In this document: positions 39,011 to 48,600 of the stretch, piece by piece
Layout of the letters: each line of letters starts with the position of its first letter
Position numbering within the stretch: the stretch's first letter is position 1
Assembly (NCBI RefSeq): GCF_002917095.1
Contig: NZ_PQGA01000001.1
Location: forward strand, 248,001-312,000
Reading direction: 5' to 3'
From: Paraburkholderia eburnea
GTDB lineage: Bacteria > Pseudomonadota > Gammaproteobacteria > Burkholderiales > Burkholderiaceae
DNA length: 64,000 nucleotides
The notes under the pieces: generated by a model
Told to the model about the DNA's origin: nothing
Seen by the model: only the letters and a program-made list of their open reading frames with translations
The model's database searches: none
Position numbers and translations under genes: made by a program

Positions 39011-39315
39011 GATGAGGCTCACCGTGCGATGGAAAGTCGGGGGGTCTATTCGTAACACGATTTGATACCGGAACGGCACCGGCAGTTACGAAAAGAGGGA
39101 TCCGTTACAAACTATAATTGCGGGTTTTCGGCGTCCGCCGAAGGTTACGCACCCATTTTAATGCCCCGCCGTTTCTTCCAGAAGACAAAATCCGCGCGCG
39201 CTCTGGCGGCTATTCCAGGTTCTCCGGGACCCGCGTTGCGAGTCGCATCGCGGCCAGGTTCGACCCGACCGGTGCGCACGCGGCGTGCCCGGTCTTTCAT
39301 CGGCGCAAGACCCGC
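39011..39315. other. Divergent gap between the mutase gene and the flippase gene
   Basis: This 305 bp stretch has no convincing gene. A perfect -10 hexamer TATAAT at 39113-39118 on the plus strand could serve the flippase gene, though its -35 is unclear and the leader would be about 190 bases. Confidence 0.45.
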
Positions 39316-40578
39316 ATGCTGAGCCTCAAACGCTTCGCCAACCCCGACGTCACGCGCGCGTTCTCCAACATCGTCTGGCTGGGGCTGGAGCGCATCACGC
39401 AGATCGCCGTGGCCATCGTCATCAGCGGCGTGCTGGCGCGCTATTTCGGCCCCGACGTGTTCGGCAAATGGCAGTACGCCAACACCCTGCTGCTCGTGCT
39501 CGCGCCGATCACCTGGGTCTGCGGCGCCGAGATTCTGGTGCCCACTATTGTCAACAAACCGCGCGAGGAAACGGGCACGGTGCTCGGCAGCGCGTTCGCG
39601 TTGCGCATCGGCGTATCGGCGGTGGCGCTGCTCATTACATGGGGCGGGATCGCGATGGGCGCGACCGATCCGATGGTGGGCGCGATGCTCGCGGGTCTGG
39701 CCGTCACCATGCTGTTTCGCGAGCCGTTTGTCGGCGTCATCAATGCGTGGCTGCAGAGCATGACGTATAGCAAGCCGCAGTTGCTCGCGAGCATGAGCAC
39801 GGCCGTCGTGAAGGCGCTGCTCGTATTCCTGATGGCGCGCGCGGCGTTTGTGCCCGGCAGCTTCGGCTGGCTGTGGGCGATCGAATCGGCGGCAATTGGC
39901 GCGGCGCTCGTGCTCTACTACCGCAGCCGTCACGGCGGCAAGCTCGGCTGGCACGTGGATCGCGCGCTCTTCAGGCATTTCGCCACGGCGGGCACGGTGT
40001 TCTGGCTGGGTCTGATCTGCATGTATCTGTTCCTCAAGCTCGACCGGCTGATGCTCGAACGCACGATTTCCTTCGCGGATCTCGGGCGCTATTCCGCCGC
40101 GCAACAGCTCAACGAAAACTGGATCACGCTCGCGCTGATGCTCTCGCAGACCATCGCGCCCGCCTTCGTCTATCGCGTGCAGCAGGCCGCACAGCTCAAG
40201 CGCAATCTTGTGCGTCTGTTCGCGATGACCGCCGCGCTCATGGTCGCGGGCGCGCTCGTGCTCGACGCGCTCGCGGGCTTCATCATCCATCGCGTGTTCG
40301 GGCCGGATTACGCGGGCGCGATCGGCATCTTCCGTTGGGCCGTGTGGCTCTCGCTGCCCGCCGGCATCGAGGCGATCGGCAATCTGGTCGTGCTCAAGTA
40401 TCAGGCAAAGTTCGTACTGCTCGCCAAGTGGCTGCTCGCGCTCGCGGTGGCGTTTGCGGTCAATCTGGTGGCGATCCCTCGCATGGGCGCGTATGGCGCG
40501 CTGGTGGGACTGGCCATCGGCTATCTCGCGGCGGCCTGCGTGAACTTCTATTACATCCGCTTCAAGCTGGCTTCATGA
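39316..40578 (+). CDS. Wzx-type polysaccharide flippase
   Basis: A 420-residue MATE/PST-superfamily membrane protein with about 12 hydrophobic segments. The N-terminus AFSNIVWLGLERITQIAVAI and following GVLARYFGPDVFGKWQYANT are typical of Wzx oligosaccharide flippases that turn undecaprenyl-linked sugars across the inner membrane. ATG 39316 begins the conserved region. It overlaps the downstream glycosyltransferase by ATGA. O antigen or another surface glycan is the likely client. No Wzy polymerase is present here. Confidence 0.87.
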   Translation: MLSLKRFANPDVTRAFSNIVWLGLERITQIAVAIVISGVLARYFGPDVFGKWQYANTLLLVLAPITWVCGAEILVPTIVNKPREETGTVLGSAFALRIGVSAVALLITWGGIAMGATDPMVGAMLAGLAVTMLFREPFVGVINAWLQSMTYSKPQLLASMSTAVVKALLVFLMARAAFVPGSFGWLWAIESAAIGAALVLYYRSRHGGKLGWHVDRALFRHFATAGTVFWLGLICMYLFLKLDRLMLERTISFADLGRYSAAQQLNENWITLALMLSQTIAPAFVYRVQQAAQLKRNLVRLFAMTAALMVAGALVLDALAGFIIHRVFGPDYAGAIGIFRWAVWLSLPAGIEAIGNLVVLKYQAKFVLLAKWLLALAVAFAVNLVAIPRMGAYGALVGLAIGYLAAACVNFYYIRFKLAS

Positions 40579-41408
40579 TGAATTCCCCCGCTGCTCCGAA
40601 CGTGGCTCGCACTGGCGCACTCGCCGACGTGGCCGTGCTGATGCCCGCCTACAACGGCCAGGCCGATGTCGAGCGCACGCTGGCCTCGTTCGCGGAAAAT
40701 GCCCTTATTTACGCACTGATCGTCGATGACGGCAGCACGCCGCCCATCGTCGCGCCCGACGTGCCAGGCATGCAGATCGAAGTACTGCGCATGGCGAAAA
40801 ACGGCGGCATCGAGCGCGCGCTTGAAGCCGGTATCGAAGCGCTGGCCGCGCGCGGGTTTCGTTACGCCGCGCGTATCGATGCGGGCGATCTCACCGTGCC
40901 TGAGCGTCTTGCGAAGCAGCGCGCGCGCATGGAGGCGGAGCCGAAACTCGCTGCGCTCGGCACCTGGACGCAAGTGGTGAATCGTGCGGGCGCGCCGCTT
41001 TTCATGCTGCGCCCCGCCGCCGATGCGAGCACGTTACGCAAGACGCGCATGTTGAGATCGCCGCTCGTGCATCCTTCGGTGATGTTGCGGATCGATGCGG
41101 TGCTGGAGGTGGGCAACTATCGCGTGCAGTATCCGGCGGCGGAAGATCTCGATCTGTTTTTGCGTCTGATGGAGCGCTATGACTGCGCGAATCTGCCCGA
41201 GCTTGGGCTGTATTACGAGCTGAACGAAGGCGGCATCAGCGCAACGAAGCGGCGCAGGCAGATCGTTTCCACCCTGCGTTTGCAGATGCGTTATCTGAAC
41301 GTGCTGAACTGGCGCGACTGGGCTGGCATCGCTAAAAACCTGCTGCATTTCGTGACGCCTTATGGCGCCTTGCAGAAGGTAAAGCGCGCGTTGTTCGCGC
41401 GCGCCTAA
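40575..41408 (+). CDS. GT2 family glycosyltransferase
   Basis: A 277-residue GT-A enzyme. It has VAVLMPAYNGQADVERTLAS at about 18-37, VDDGST as the nucleotide-binding Asp pair, and AARIDAGDLTVPERLAKQ as the metal-binding Asp region. LRSPLVHPSVMLR and PAAEDLDLFLRL follow, as in GT2 enzymes of O-antigen and capsule loci. Its donor and acceptor are unknown. It overlaps the flippase by 4 bp and ends in a 4-bp convergent overlap with lrgB. Confidence 0.88.
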   Translation: MMNSPAAPNVARTGALADVAVLMPAYNGQADVERTLASFAENALIYALIVDDGSTPPIVAPDVPGMQIEVLRMAKNGGIERALEAGIEALAARGFRYAARIDAGDLTVPERLAKQRARMEAEPKLAALGTWTQVVNRAGAPLFMLRPAADASTLRKTRMLRSPLVHPSVMLRIDAVLEVGNYRVQYPAAEDLDLFLRLMERYDCANLPELGLYYELNEGGISATKRRRQIVSTLRLQMRYLNVLNWRDWAGIAKNLLHFVTPYGALQKVKRALFARA

Positions 41409-42148
41409 ATCCAGCGTAACAGAACCGGCAGCAACACCGGCACGACAAACGCCGTGAACACGCCGTTCAGCCCCATGCCGAGTCCCGCAAACGCGCCCAT
41501 CTCCTCGCTGACCTGAAACGCGCGCGCGGTACCGATGCCGTGCGACGCGACACCAATCGCGAAACCGCGCACCTCGGTTTCGCGCACGCCCACGACGTTG
41601 AGAATCCAGCGCGCCGTCACCGCGCCGAACACGCCCGTCGAAATCACCAGCACGGCCGTGAGCGAGGGAATGCCCCCGACCTTTTCGGCGACGGCCATGG
41701 CGATGGGTGTCGTCACCGACTTTGGCGCAATCGAAGCAAGCGTCTGCGGCGTCGCGCCCAATAATTTAGCAATCCCAACTGCTGACACGATCGCCGTCAG
41801 CGACCCGGCCACGAGACCGCCCAGCAAAGGCAGCGCGGTACGGCGCAACTTGTCCCACTGACGATAGAGCGGCAGCGCAAGCGCAACCGTCGCGGGTCCG
41901 AGCAGGAAGTGCACGAACTGCGCACCTTCGAAATAGACGCGATACGGCGTATCGGTGAGCTTGAGCGCGATCACCACGATCGCCACGGCGATCAGCACGG
42001 GGTTCGCGAGCGGATTGTGCCTCGCGCGCGCATAGACGTTCAGCGCGATCAGATACGCGACGAGCGTGAGCGTAAGACCGAGCAGCGGCGACGCGGCGAG
42101 ATAAACCCAGATGGCGTCGAGCTTGCCCATCGACAGATGCGAATTCAC
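41405..42148 (-). CDS. lrgB: LrgB/CidB family membrane protein
   Basis: A 247-residue multi-spanning protein with the LrgB hallmarks LAPKSVTTPIAMAVAEK-like sequence (here IAPKSVTTPIAMAVAEKVGG), TGVFGAVTARWILNVVGV and RGFAIGVASHGIGTARAFQ. The family is linked to control of murein hydrolases and, in plants and Bacillus, to glycolate/pyruvate transport. The GTG start at 42148 overlaps the lrgA stop as GTGA. The longer frame upstream is not used. Confidence 0.9.
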   Translation of the reverse strand: MNSHLSMGKLDAIWVYLAASPLLGLTLTLVAYLIALNVYARARHNPLANPVLIAVAIVVIALKLTDTPYRVYFEGAQFVHFLLGPATVALALPLYRQWDKLRRTALPLLGGLVAGSLTAIVSAVGIAKLLGATPQTLASIAPKSVTTPIAMAVAEKVGGIPSLTAVLVISTGVFGAVTARWILNVVGVRETEVRGFAIGVASHGIGTARAFQVSEEMGAFAGLGMGLNGVFTAFVVPVLLPVLLRWI

Positions 42149-42513
42149 GATGCGCCCTCCTCGACGGCATGACGTCGTTGCCGGCGCAACAATGCGCGCG
42201 TGACGAGCGCGGTGACGGCAATACCGAGTGTGGTGCTCAAGATGAGGCTCGCGATGACGGCCAGGGCTTCGCCGCGCACCGCCTGGGCGGAGACCATGAT
42301 GCCTACGCCAGCCGGAATGAAGAGCAGCGAGAGATGGCGCAGCAGTTCCAGCGCGGTGGGTTCGATCGCCGTGGCGGCGGCGGGCCGCATCATCGCAAAG
42401 GCAAACAGCAGCAACATGCCGATGACGGGACCGGGAACGGGCAGCGAGAAAACGTAGGAAACGCTCTCGCCGAGACACTGGAAAATCAGCAGGGCGGCAA
42501 GGGATCGGAGCAT
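42145..42513 (-). CDS. lrgA: LrgA/CidA family holin-like protein
   Basis: A 122-residue protein with four hydrophobic segments, beginning MLRSLAALLIFQCLGESVSY and containing LPVPGPVIGMLLLFAFAM and LSLLFIPAGVGIM, typical of LrgA/CidA. It pairs with LrgB. ATG 42513 gives the family N-terminus. It separates the flippase-glycosyltransferase pair from the capsule lipid operon but has no evident link to it. Confidence 0.9.
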   Translation of the reverse strand: MLRSLAALLIFQCLGESVSYVFSLPVPGPVIGMLLLFAFAMMRPAAATAIEPTALELLRHLSLLFIPAGVGIMVSAQAVRGEALAVIASLILSTTLGIAVTALVTRALLRRQRRHAVEEGAS

Positions 42514-42627
42514 GGTCAGGGCGTTGCTGGACTGGGGATGCTGGCAACGTGGAAGCTTGCCATGCGTCGCCAAGTTTACAGGAACGTTGCACGGTCGGCA
42601 GCCGTGCTCTCCAACCTCCCCGCCTAA

Positions 42628-43302
42628 TCAGCGCTGCTTGCGCGGTTCGAAACGCATCCGGATCGATTCAAGCTCCGCAGGCAGGCGCTTCGAGCGTGGC
42701 TTGCGGCGCGGCAGATCGACAAAACCCAGACGCCGATAGAGCGCCGCCGCGCGCGTATTTCTCACGAGCACGTCGAGCACGATCTCGCGCGCGGGCGCGT
42801 CCAGCCCACGTTCGACATTGCCGAGCGCGTGCGCAAACAGCGCGCTAAACGTGCCGGTTCCGCGCGACTCTTCACGCGTCGCGCAATGGGCAACGAGCGT
42901 CTGGGCGCGCCTGGGCTTGGGCAATTCGGTTTCCAGCACGAGGCCGCGCAGCAGCATCGGCACCGTGCGCAACACGCCGAAGTGGCGCAGCAGCGTGAAG
43001 ACCACATGCGGATCGTCGGCGACAATACGGCGGCCATCGTGCGCCGCCAGCACCGCGACGACCTCGCCATTGGCATCGACCGCCACTTCGTGACGGCGCC
43101 ACGAGAAGCGCCCGCCGTTTAGCCCGAACGCAAAGGCGAGAAACGTAATGCACCGCTCGGGCGACACGCCGAGAAAAAACTCGAACTCGTGCTCACCCGA
43201 TGCGAAAACGAGCGGTGCGCATACCAGTGCATCGCTTGCGCGCGCGGGACGAAACGTAAGCGTCTGCGCTTGCGGCGCGGCGAAAGTCGATACCGTTGTC
43301 AT
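42628..43302 (-). CDS. GNAT-family N-acetyltransferase of the capsule lipid operon
   Basis: A 224-residue GNAT protein with the acyl-CoA loop in TREESRGTGTFSAL (RxxGxG type) and LDVLVRNTRAAALYRRLGF near the end. It is the last gene of the minus-strand operon, 12 bp after the alpha-oxoamine synthase gene. Acylation of the amino group made by that enzyme is an attractive but untested role. I do not recall it as a constant member of the wcb or rkp clusters, so it may be specific to this lineage. Confidence 0.8.
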   Translation of the reverse strand: MTTVSTFAAPQAQTLTFRPARASDALVCAPLVFASGEHEFEFFLGVSPERCITFLAFAFGLNGGRFSWRRHEVAVDANGEVVAVLAAHDGRRIVADDPHVVFTLLRHFGVLRTVPMLLRGLVLETELPKPRRAQTLVAHCATREESRGTGTFSALFAHALGNVERGLDAPAREIVLDVLVRNTRAAALYRRLGFVDLPRRKPRSKRLPAELESIRMRFEPRKQR

Positions 43303-43314
43303 CGCAACCTTCCT

Positions 43315-44655
43315 CTATGCCTTCGCCAGCCGCGCAAGCGCGGCGACCGTGCGCGTGATCTGCTCGGGCTCGTGCGTCGAGCAGATGAAAAAGCGCAGCC
43401 GCGCGGCGCGCTCTTCCACGGCCGGATAGAAGATCGGCTGCACGTTGATGCCTTCGTCAAAGAGCGCATTGGCCCATTGCGCGGCCTTGAGCGAGCTGCG
43501 CGTGATGACCGGCACGACGGCGTAACCCGCGCTCGTCCCCGTGTCGAGACCGGCCGCGCGCGCCTCTTGCAGAAACTGATGGCCGCGCGCCTTGAGCGAC
43601 GCCACACGTTGCGGCTCGGCGCGCAGGCGTTCGAGCGCCGCGAGCGAAGCTGCCGCGAGCGTCGGCGCAAGTCCCACGCTATAGAGAAAACCCGGCGCCA
43701 GATGACGCAGCATATCGACCAGCGGCTGACAGCCCGCGATAAAGCCGCCGCAACCCGCCAGCGTCTTGCTCATCGTGCCCATCCAGAGATCGACATCTTG
43801 CGGCGCCACGCCCGCATGTTCGCGAATGCCGCGCCCCGTTTCGCCCAGCACGCCCAACGAATGCGCTTCATCGACCATCAGGAACACGCCATGACGGCGG
43901 CGGATTTCCACGAAGCGTTCGAGTTCGGGATAGTCGCCGTCCATGCTGTAGAGACCTTCGATCACCACCAGCACGTTGCGATATTCGTGGCGCGCGCGCG
44001 CGAGCAGGCTGTCCAGTTCCTGCCAGTCGTTGTGCGCGAAGGCGAGACGCTTCGCGCCGCTCAACTGCGCGCCTTGCACGATGCTGTTGTGCGCGAGCGC
44101 GTCGTGCACGATCAGATCGCCATGACCGAACAACGCGCCGATCACCGTGACGTTGGTCGCGTGGCCGCTCACGAAAGCGACGCAATCATCGGTTTCGTAG
44201 AAGTCGGCCAGCGCGCGTTCGAGTTCGCGCTGCACGGGGCGCTCGCCCGCGACCATACGGCTCGCGGAAACCGACGTGCCGTAGCGCGTGATCGCGCCCT
44301 GCGCCGCCGCCATCACGGCGGGATCGGACGCGAGGCCCAGGTAGTTGTAGTTCGCGTAGTTGATGTACTCGCGCGCGCCAATCGTCGTGGTGGCACCCGC
44401 CATGCCTTCGTGCACGCGGAAAAACGGCGACTGCACGCGCAGCGTTTCGCCCATCTCCTTCATCAGCTTGACCTGCTGATAAAGCGGCATGGCCTCGAAA
44501 CGCGCGCGCGGGTCGAACGGTGCCCCATCCGCGCCCGATGCCTTTGGCGACACACGCCCTTTCGACGGTTGCGCCGCCTCGTTCGAGACGCGCTCCAGCT
44601 GGCGTTTGAGCGCCGCGGCAGCCAGTTGCTGCCGGATTTTTTCACCTACGCTCAC
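43315..44655 (-). CDS. wcbT: Alpha-oxoamine synthase (WcbT/RkpG-like) of capsule lipid synthesis
   Basis: A 446-residue PLP enzyme of the family including 8-amino-7-oxononanoate synthase, aminolevulinate synthase and serine palmitoyltransferase. It decarboxylates an amino acid while condensing it with an acyl thioester. The PLP lysine is K297 (GTMSKTLAGCGG) and VDEAHSLGVLG (D262, H265) binds the cofactor. About 80 extra residues precede the usual core and may dock an acyl carrier domain. It starts at GTG 44655. Beside a reducing polyketide synthase without thioesterase it is the likely release enzyme, giving a 3-ketosphinganine-like product. Order matches wcbT of B. pseudomallei as I recall it. 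Confidence 0.88.
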   Translation of the reverse strand: MSVGEKIRQQLAAAALKRQLERVSNEAAQPSKGRVSPKASGADGAPFDPRARFEAMPLYQQVKLMKEMGETLRVQSPFFRVHEGMAGATTTIGAREYINYANYNYLGLASDPAVMAAAQGAITRYGTSVSASRMVAGERPVQRELERALADFYETDDCVAFVSGHATNVTVIGALFGHGDLIVHDALAHNSIVQGAQLSGAKRLAFAHNDWQELDSLLARARHEYRNVLVVIEGLYSMDGDYPELERFVEIRRRHGVFLMVDEAHSLGVLGETGRGIREHAGVAPQDVDLWMGTMSKTLAGCGGFIAGCQPLVDMLRHLAPGFLYSVGLAPTLAAASLAALERLRAEPQRVASLKARGHQFLQEARAAGLDTGTSAGYAVVPVITRSSLKAAQWANALFDEGINVQPIFYPAVEERAARLRFFICSTHEPEQITRTVAALARLAKA

Positions 44656-44698
44656 GCGATTCCTTGTTGGGTTGTGTGCGCACCTTCAGTTTTCACAC

Positions 44699-45637
44699 TC
44701 AGGCGTCGCACTCGGCCCACGTCCACGCGTCGCGCTCGGCGAGCAGCGCGGACAAAAGCCGCCAGTTCATTTCATGACTCGGGCGCAAGGCGCTCACTCG
44801 CGCCAGCAGCGGCGCGCCGGCGAGCGCGAGATCGCCCACGAGATCGAGCACGCGATGGCGCACGAACTCATCGGGCAGACGCATGCCGCCGATCACTCGA
44901 TTGCCCACGATCGATGCCGTGCACGACAGACGCGCGCCGCGCAGGATCGGCGTGCGCTTCACGTAACCCGCCGCGATGGCGGGCAGCGCCCACTTCACGC
45001 GACCATACGAACGCGACGGTGCGATCTCGCGCGCGAACACGTCCGGCGTGAGGGCACCTTCCCAATGCATGTCGCCGAAACCCTTGAGGTCGTTGCGCAC
45101 GCTCACTTCGTAACGCTCGCACGGCTCGATGCGCATTTCGCGGCGTTGCGAACCCACGCCATCAGTCACGACAACGGGCTTCGTCACGCGAATAAAACGC
45201 TGCGGCTGCGCGAGCGCCGTACGCCCGCAAGCGCGGATCGCCTCGATCCAGGGCGCGGCGCTGCCGTCGAGGATCGGCACTTCTTCGGCGTCGAGTTCGA
45301 CGATGGCGTGATCGATGCCGCACACCAGCAGCGAGGCAAGCAGATGCTCGACCGTGCGCACGCCCTCGCCCTTGCCTTTGCCCTGGCTCACGCCTTCGCT
45401 TGTGCGCAGCATCGTGCAAAGCGGCTGCGCCTCGCGCAACGCCGGATCGGCGCGCAGCGTGGCGACTTCGCGGCCCGACTCTACGCGGCGAAACACGATA
45501 CCGTGCGCCGCCGTTGCATCCGGCACCGGCAGGATGCGCACGTTCACGCGGCGGCCCGTGTGCAGGCCGTGGCCCGTGAGCGTCAGCTCGTGCGCGAGCG
45601 TGCCCTGCGTGTCGCGCCAGCCTTCGGGCGCCCTCAT
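44699..45637 (-). CDS. LpxC-like zinc deacetylase paralogue in the capsule operon
   Basis: A 312-residue homologue of UDP-3-O-acyl-N-acetylglucosamine deacetylase. The catalytic centre is kept: E97-H98 (RTVEHLL), H261 and D265 (FVRHRVLD), D269 and H288 (PSHEMNW), with VPILDGSAAP. Two changes stand out: Arg262 replaces the Lys that normally follows the zinc His, and RSYG replaces RTFG. A Gly/Lys-rich insert (86-93) precedes the motif. Its place in this operon suggests deacetylation of a capsule lipid intermediate rather than lipid A synthesis. Its ATG overlaps the polyketide synthase stop as ATGA. By position it would be wcbS. Confidence 0.85.
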   Translation of the reverse strand: MRAPEGWRDTQGTLAHELTLTGHGLHTGRRVNVRILPVPDATAAHGIVFRRVESGREVATLRADPALREAQPLCTMLRTSEGVSQGKGKGEGVRTVEHLLASLLVCGIDHAIVELDAEEVPILDGSAAPWIEAIRACGRTALAQPQRFIRVTKPVVVTDGVGSQRREMRIEPCERYEVSVRNDLKGFGDMHWEGALTPDVFAREIAPSRSYGRVKWALPAIAAGYVKRTPILRGARLSCTASIVGNRVIGGMRLPDEFVRHRVLDLVGDLALAGAPLLARVSALRPSHEMNWRLLSALLAERDAWTWAECDA

Positions 45638-48600
45638 TCGACCAGTTCCTCGGCGCGCTCGCCCGCTACCGCAGGCGTCGCTTCGACGTCGATCGCATGC
45701 TTGCGCGCGAGTGCCGCCGCAGCAGCCGCCGTTTCAGCCTGCGCGGCGTTCTGTGCATCGGCTTGCGCTTCGAGCGGAGAATCGGCGGATTCGGCATCGC
45801 CCTCGATCGATTCGACGATACGCACCGCGAGCGTACGCACCGTCGCGCCTTCCGCGATCGCCATCACCGACAGCTTGACCTCGAACGCCTCTTCGACCGC
45901 GAGACCCAGTTCCATGCCCATCAGCGAGTCCATCCCCATGTCGAGCACCGAACGCTCCAGTTCGACCTTCTCAGGCGCGAGGTGCAGGATACGCGCGATC
46001 TGCGTGCGCAGGGTTTCTTCGACTAGCGCCAGGGCTTCGGCGTGCGGCAGCGCCGCGACGCGGCCACGCAGCGGCTGGCCGCCATCGCTCGCCGGCTCGT
46101 TCGCATTGCGCGTGCGCAGCGCCGCATAACGGCGCGCGCCTGCTGCGGGCATCCCGCGCGAGAGTGCCTGCCAGTCTAGGCGCACCACCGCTTCGCCCGC
46201 GCCGCCAGCCACCAGCACGCGTTCGAGCGCAACGAGCGCCTCATCCGACGAGATCGACGCGCCGCCAATACGCGACTGCAATGCCTCGCGCGTCTTCTCG
46301 TTGCGCGCGAGGAAGCCGACATCGTCGAGCGGCCCCCACGCCATGAACGTGCCCGGCAGGTTGGCCGCGCGGCGCGTTTCCACCAGCGCTTCAAGGAAGC
46401 TGTTCGCCGCCACGTAGCTCGACTGGCCCGGATTGCCGAGCGCCGTCGTCGCCGACGAATAGACCACGAAGAAGTCGAGCGCGCAATCCAGCGTCGCGCG
46501 ATGCAGATTCCACGCACCCGCGAGCTTGGGCGCGAGCACGGCTTCGAAACGTGCGTCGTCGAGATTGCGCACGAGGCCGTCGTCGATGTGCATCGCCGAA
46601 TGCAGCACGCCCTTGAGCGGCGTGCCGCGCGCGGCGATTTGCGCGACCAGTGCCTGCACCGCCGCGGCGTTCGTCACGTCACAGGACACCACATGCGTCT
46701 GGACGCCGAATTCGTCGTGCCAGCGCGCGACTTCCGCGAGCGCGGCGTCATTAAGCTTGCCGCTGCGGCTCGCGAGCGTCACATGACGCGCGCCGCGCGC
46801 CACCATCCAGCGCGCCGTCGCGAAACCGAGACCGCCCGTGCCGCCGATCACGAGATACGCGCCGCTGCCGTCGCAACGCAGCGCGCCCGCCTGGGTCGCG
46901 CCGCGCGTCGGCGCAGGCGTGCCCGCCGGATAACCGACCAGCACCTTGCCGATCTGGCGCGCCTGCTGCATGTAGCGGAACGCTTCTTCCACACGCGCCG
47001 CCGGGAACAGCCGATACGGCAGCGGATGCAGCACGCCATCGGCGAAACGCTGCATGACGGCTTCGAACAGACGCGTCGTCAGCTCGGGCAGCGCGCCCAT
47101 GAGCTGATCGGCGTCGATGCCGAAGTAGCTGATGTTGTTGCGGAACGGCCGCAGACCGATACGGCTGTTCTCGTAGAAGTCGCGCTTGCCCAGCTCAAGA
47201 AAGCGGCCGAACGGGCGCAGCGTATCGATGCTGCGCACCATCGCCTCGCCCGCGAGCGAGTTGAGCACCACGTCCACACCGGCGCCGCCCGTGGCATCGC
47301 GAACCTGATCCGCGAACGCCAAGCTGCGCGAATCGAACACGCGATCGACGCCCAGCAGGCGCACGAATTCGCGCTTCTCGCGACTGCCCGCAGTGGCGTA
47401 GACCTCCGCGCCGAGCAGACGCGCGAGCTGGATCGCGGCGATCCCCACGCCGCCCGCGCCGCCGTGCACCAGCACGCGCTCGCCTTCGCGCACGCGCGCC
47501 AGTTCGACCAGCGCGTACCAGGCGGTGAAGAAAGTGGTCGGGACCGTTGCCGCTTCCTCGAACGTCATCGACGCGGGCTTGCGCGTGACGGCGCCCGCGC
47601 GCGTGACGACGCGCGTGGCGAACGAGGCCGGCGCGAAACCGAGCACGGCGTCGCCCGCTTTAAAGTGGGTCACGCCAGCGCCCACGCGCGTGACGCAGCC
47701 CGACAGTTCCATGCCGACGGTCGCGCCCGCGAAGCCGGTTTCGACGGCCTCGTCCGAGAGCAGGCCCATCGCGTACATGACGTCGCGGAAGTTCAGGCCG
47801 GTCGCGACCGGTTCGATTTCGACTTCATCGGCTTCGAGCGCGCGCGGCGCTTGCGCGAACCATTCGAGGTTGCGCAGCGAGCCCGGCGTGTCGAAGGCGA
47901 GGACGGAGCCTTGTGCGCTTGTGCCTTGCCCGGATGCGCGGCGTTGCGCTTGTGCCGCATCGAGCATGCGCGGCACGAAACGGCCACGCGCGTTCAACAG
48001 CACTTCCTCTTCGACGTCGCCCGCCAGCAGTTCCTGCGCGAGCGCTTCGAAGGCGTTCTCGCAGGCCGCCGATACGTCGATCAGACGGCAACCCAGTTCG
48101 GGATGCTCGTTCGAGAGCACGCGGCCGAGGCCCCACATCGTAGCCTGTTCGGCGCGGCGCGGCGCTTGAACGTCGTCGACTGCGAATGGCGAACCGTCCT
48201 GCGTCACGATGCTCAGTTGCACCGGCAGCGCGGACGCACCCAGTTCGCGCACGAGGCGCGCGAGCGCAACCGAGGTCGCGCGTTGCGCCTGCATCAGCGC
48301 GGCGCCGTCGGCATCGGCGGGCAACGCCGCGTCGGGCGCGACGAACACGAGATGCAGCGGCGCGCCATCGCGTGCGGCGCTGAGCGCGTGCAGAGCCGCC
48401 CCCACGCCGGACTGCGCGACGAGCTCGACGTCGCCGCCGCGTGCACGCAGCGCATCGGCGAAACCCGCGACGCGCACGTCAGCCGCTTCATCGGCATGGA
48501 CGAGGAGCCACGGCGCTTTTTTCGCTTCAACGGCTGCGGTTGTGCTCGCCGTCAGACGTATCGGTGCGCGCGCAACGATCAGCGCCGGCGTGCCCTCGAT

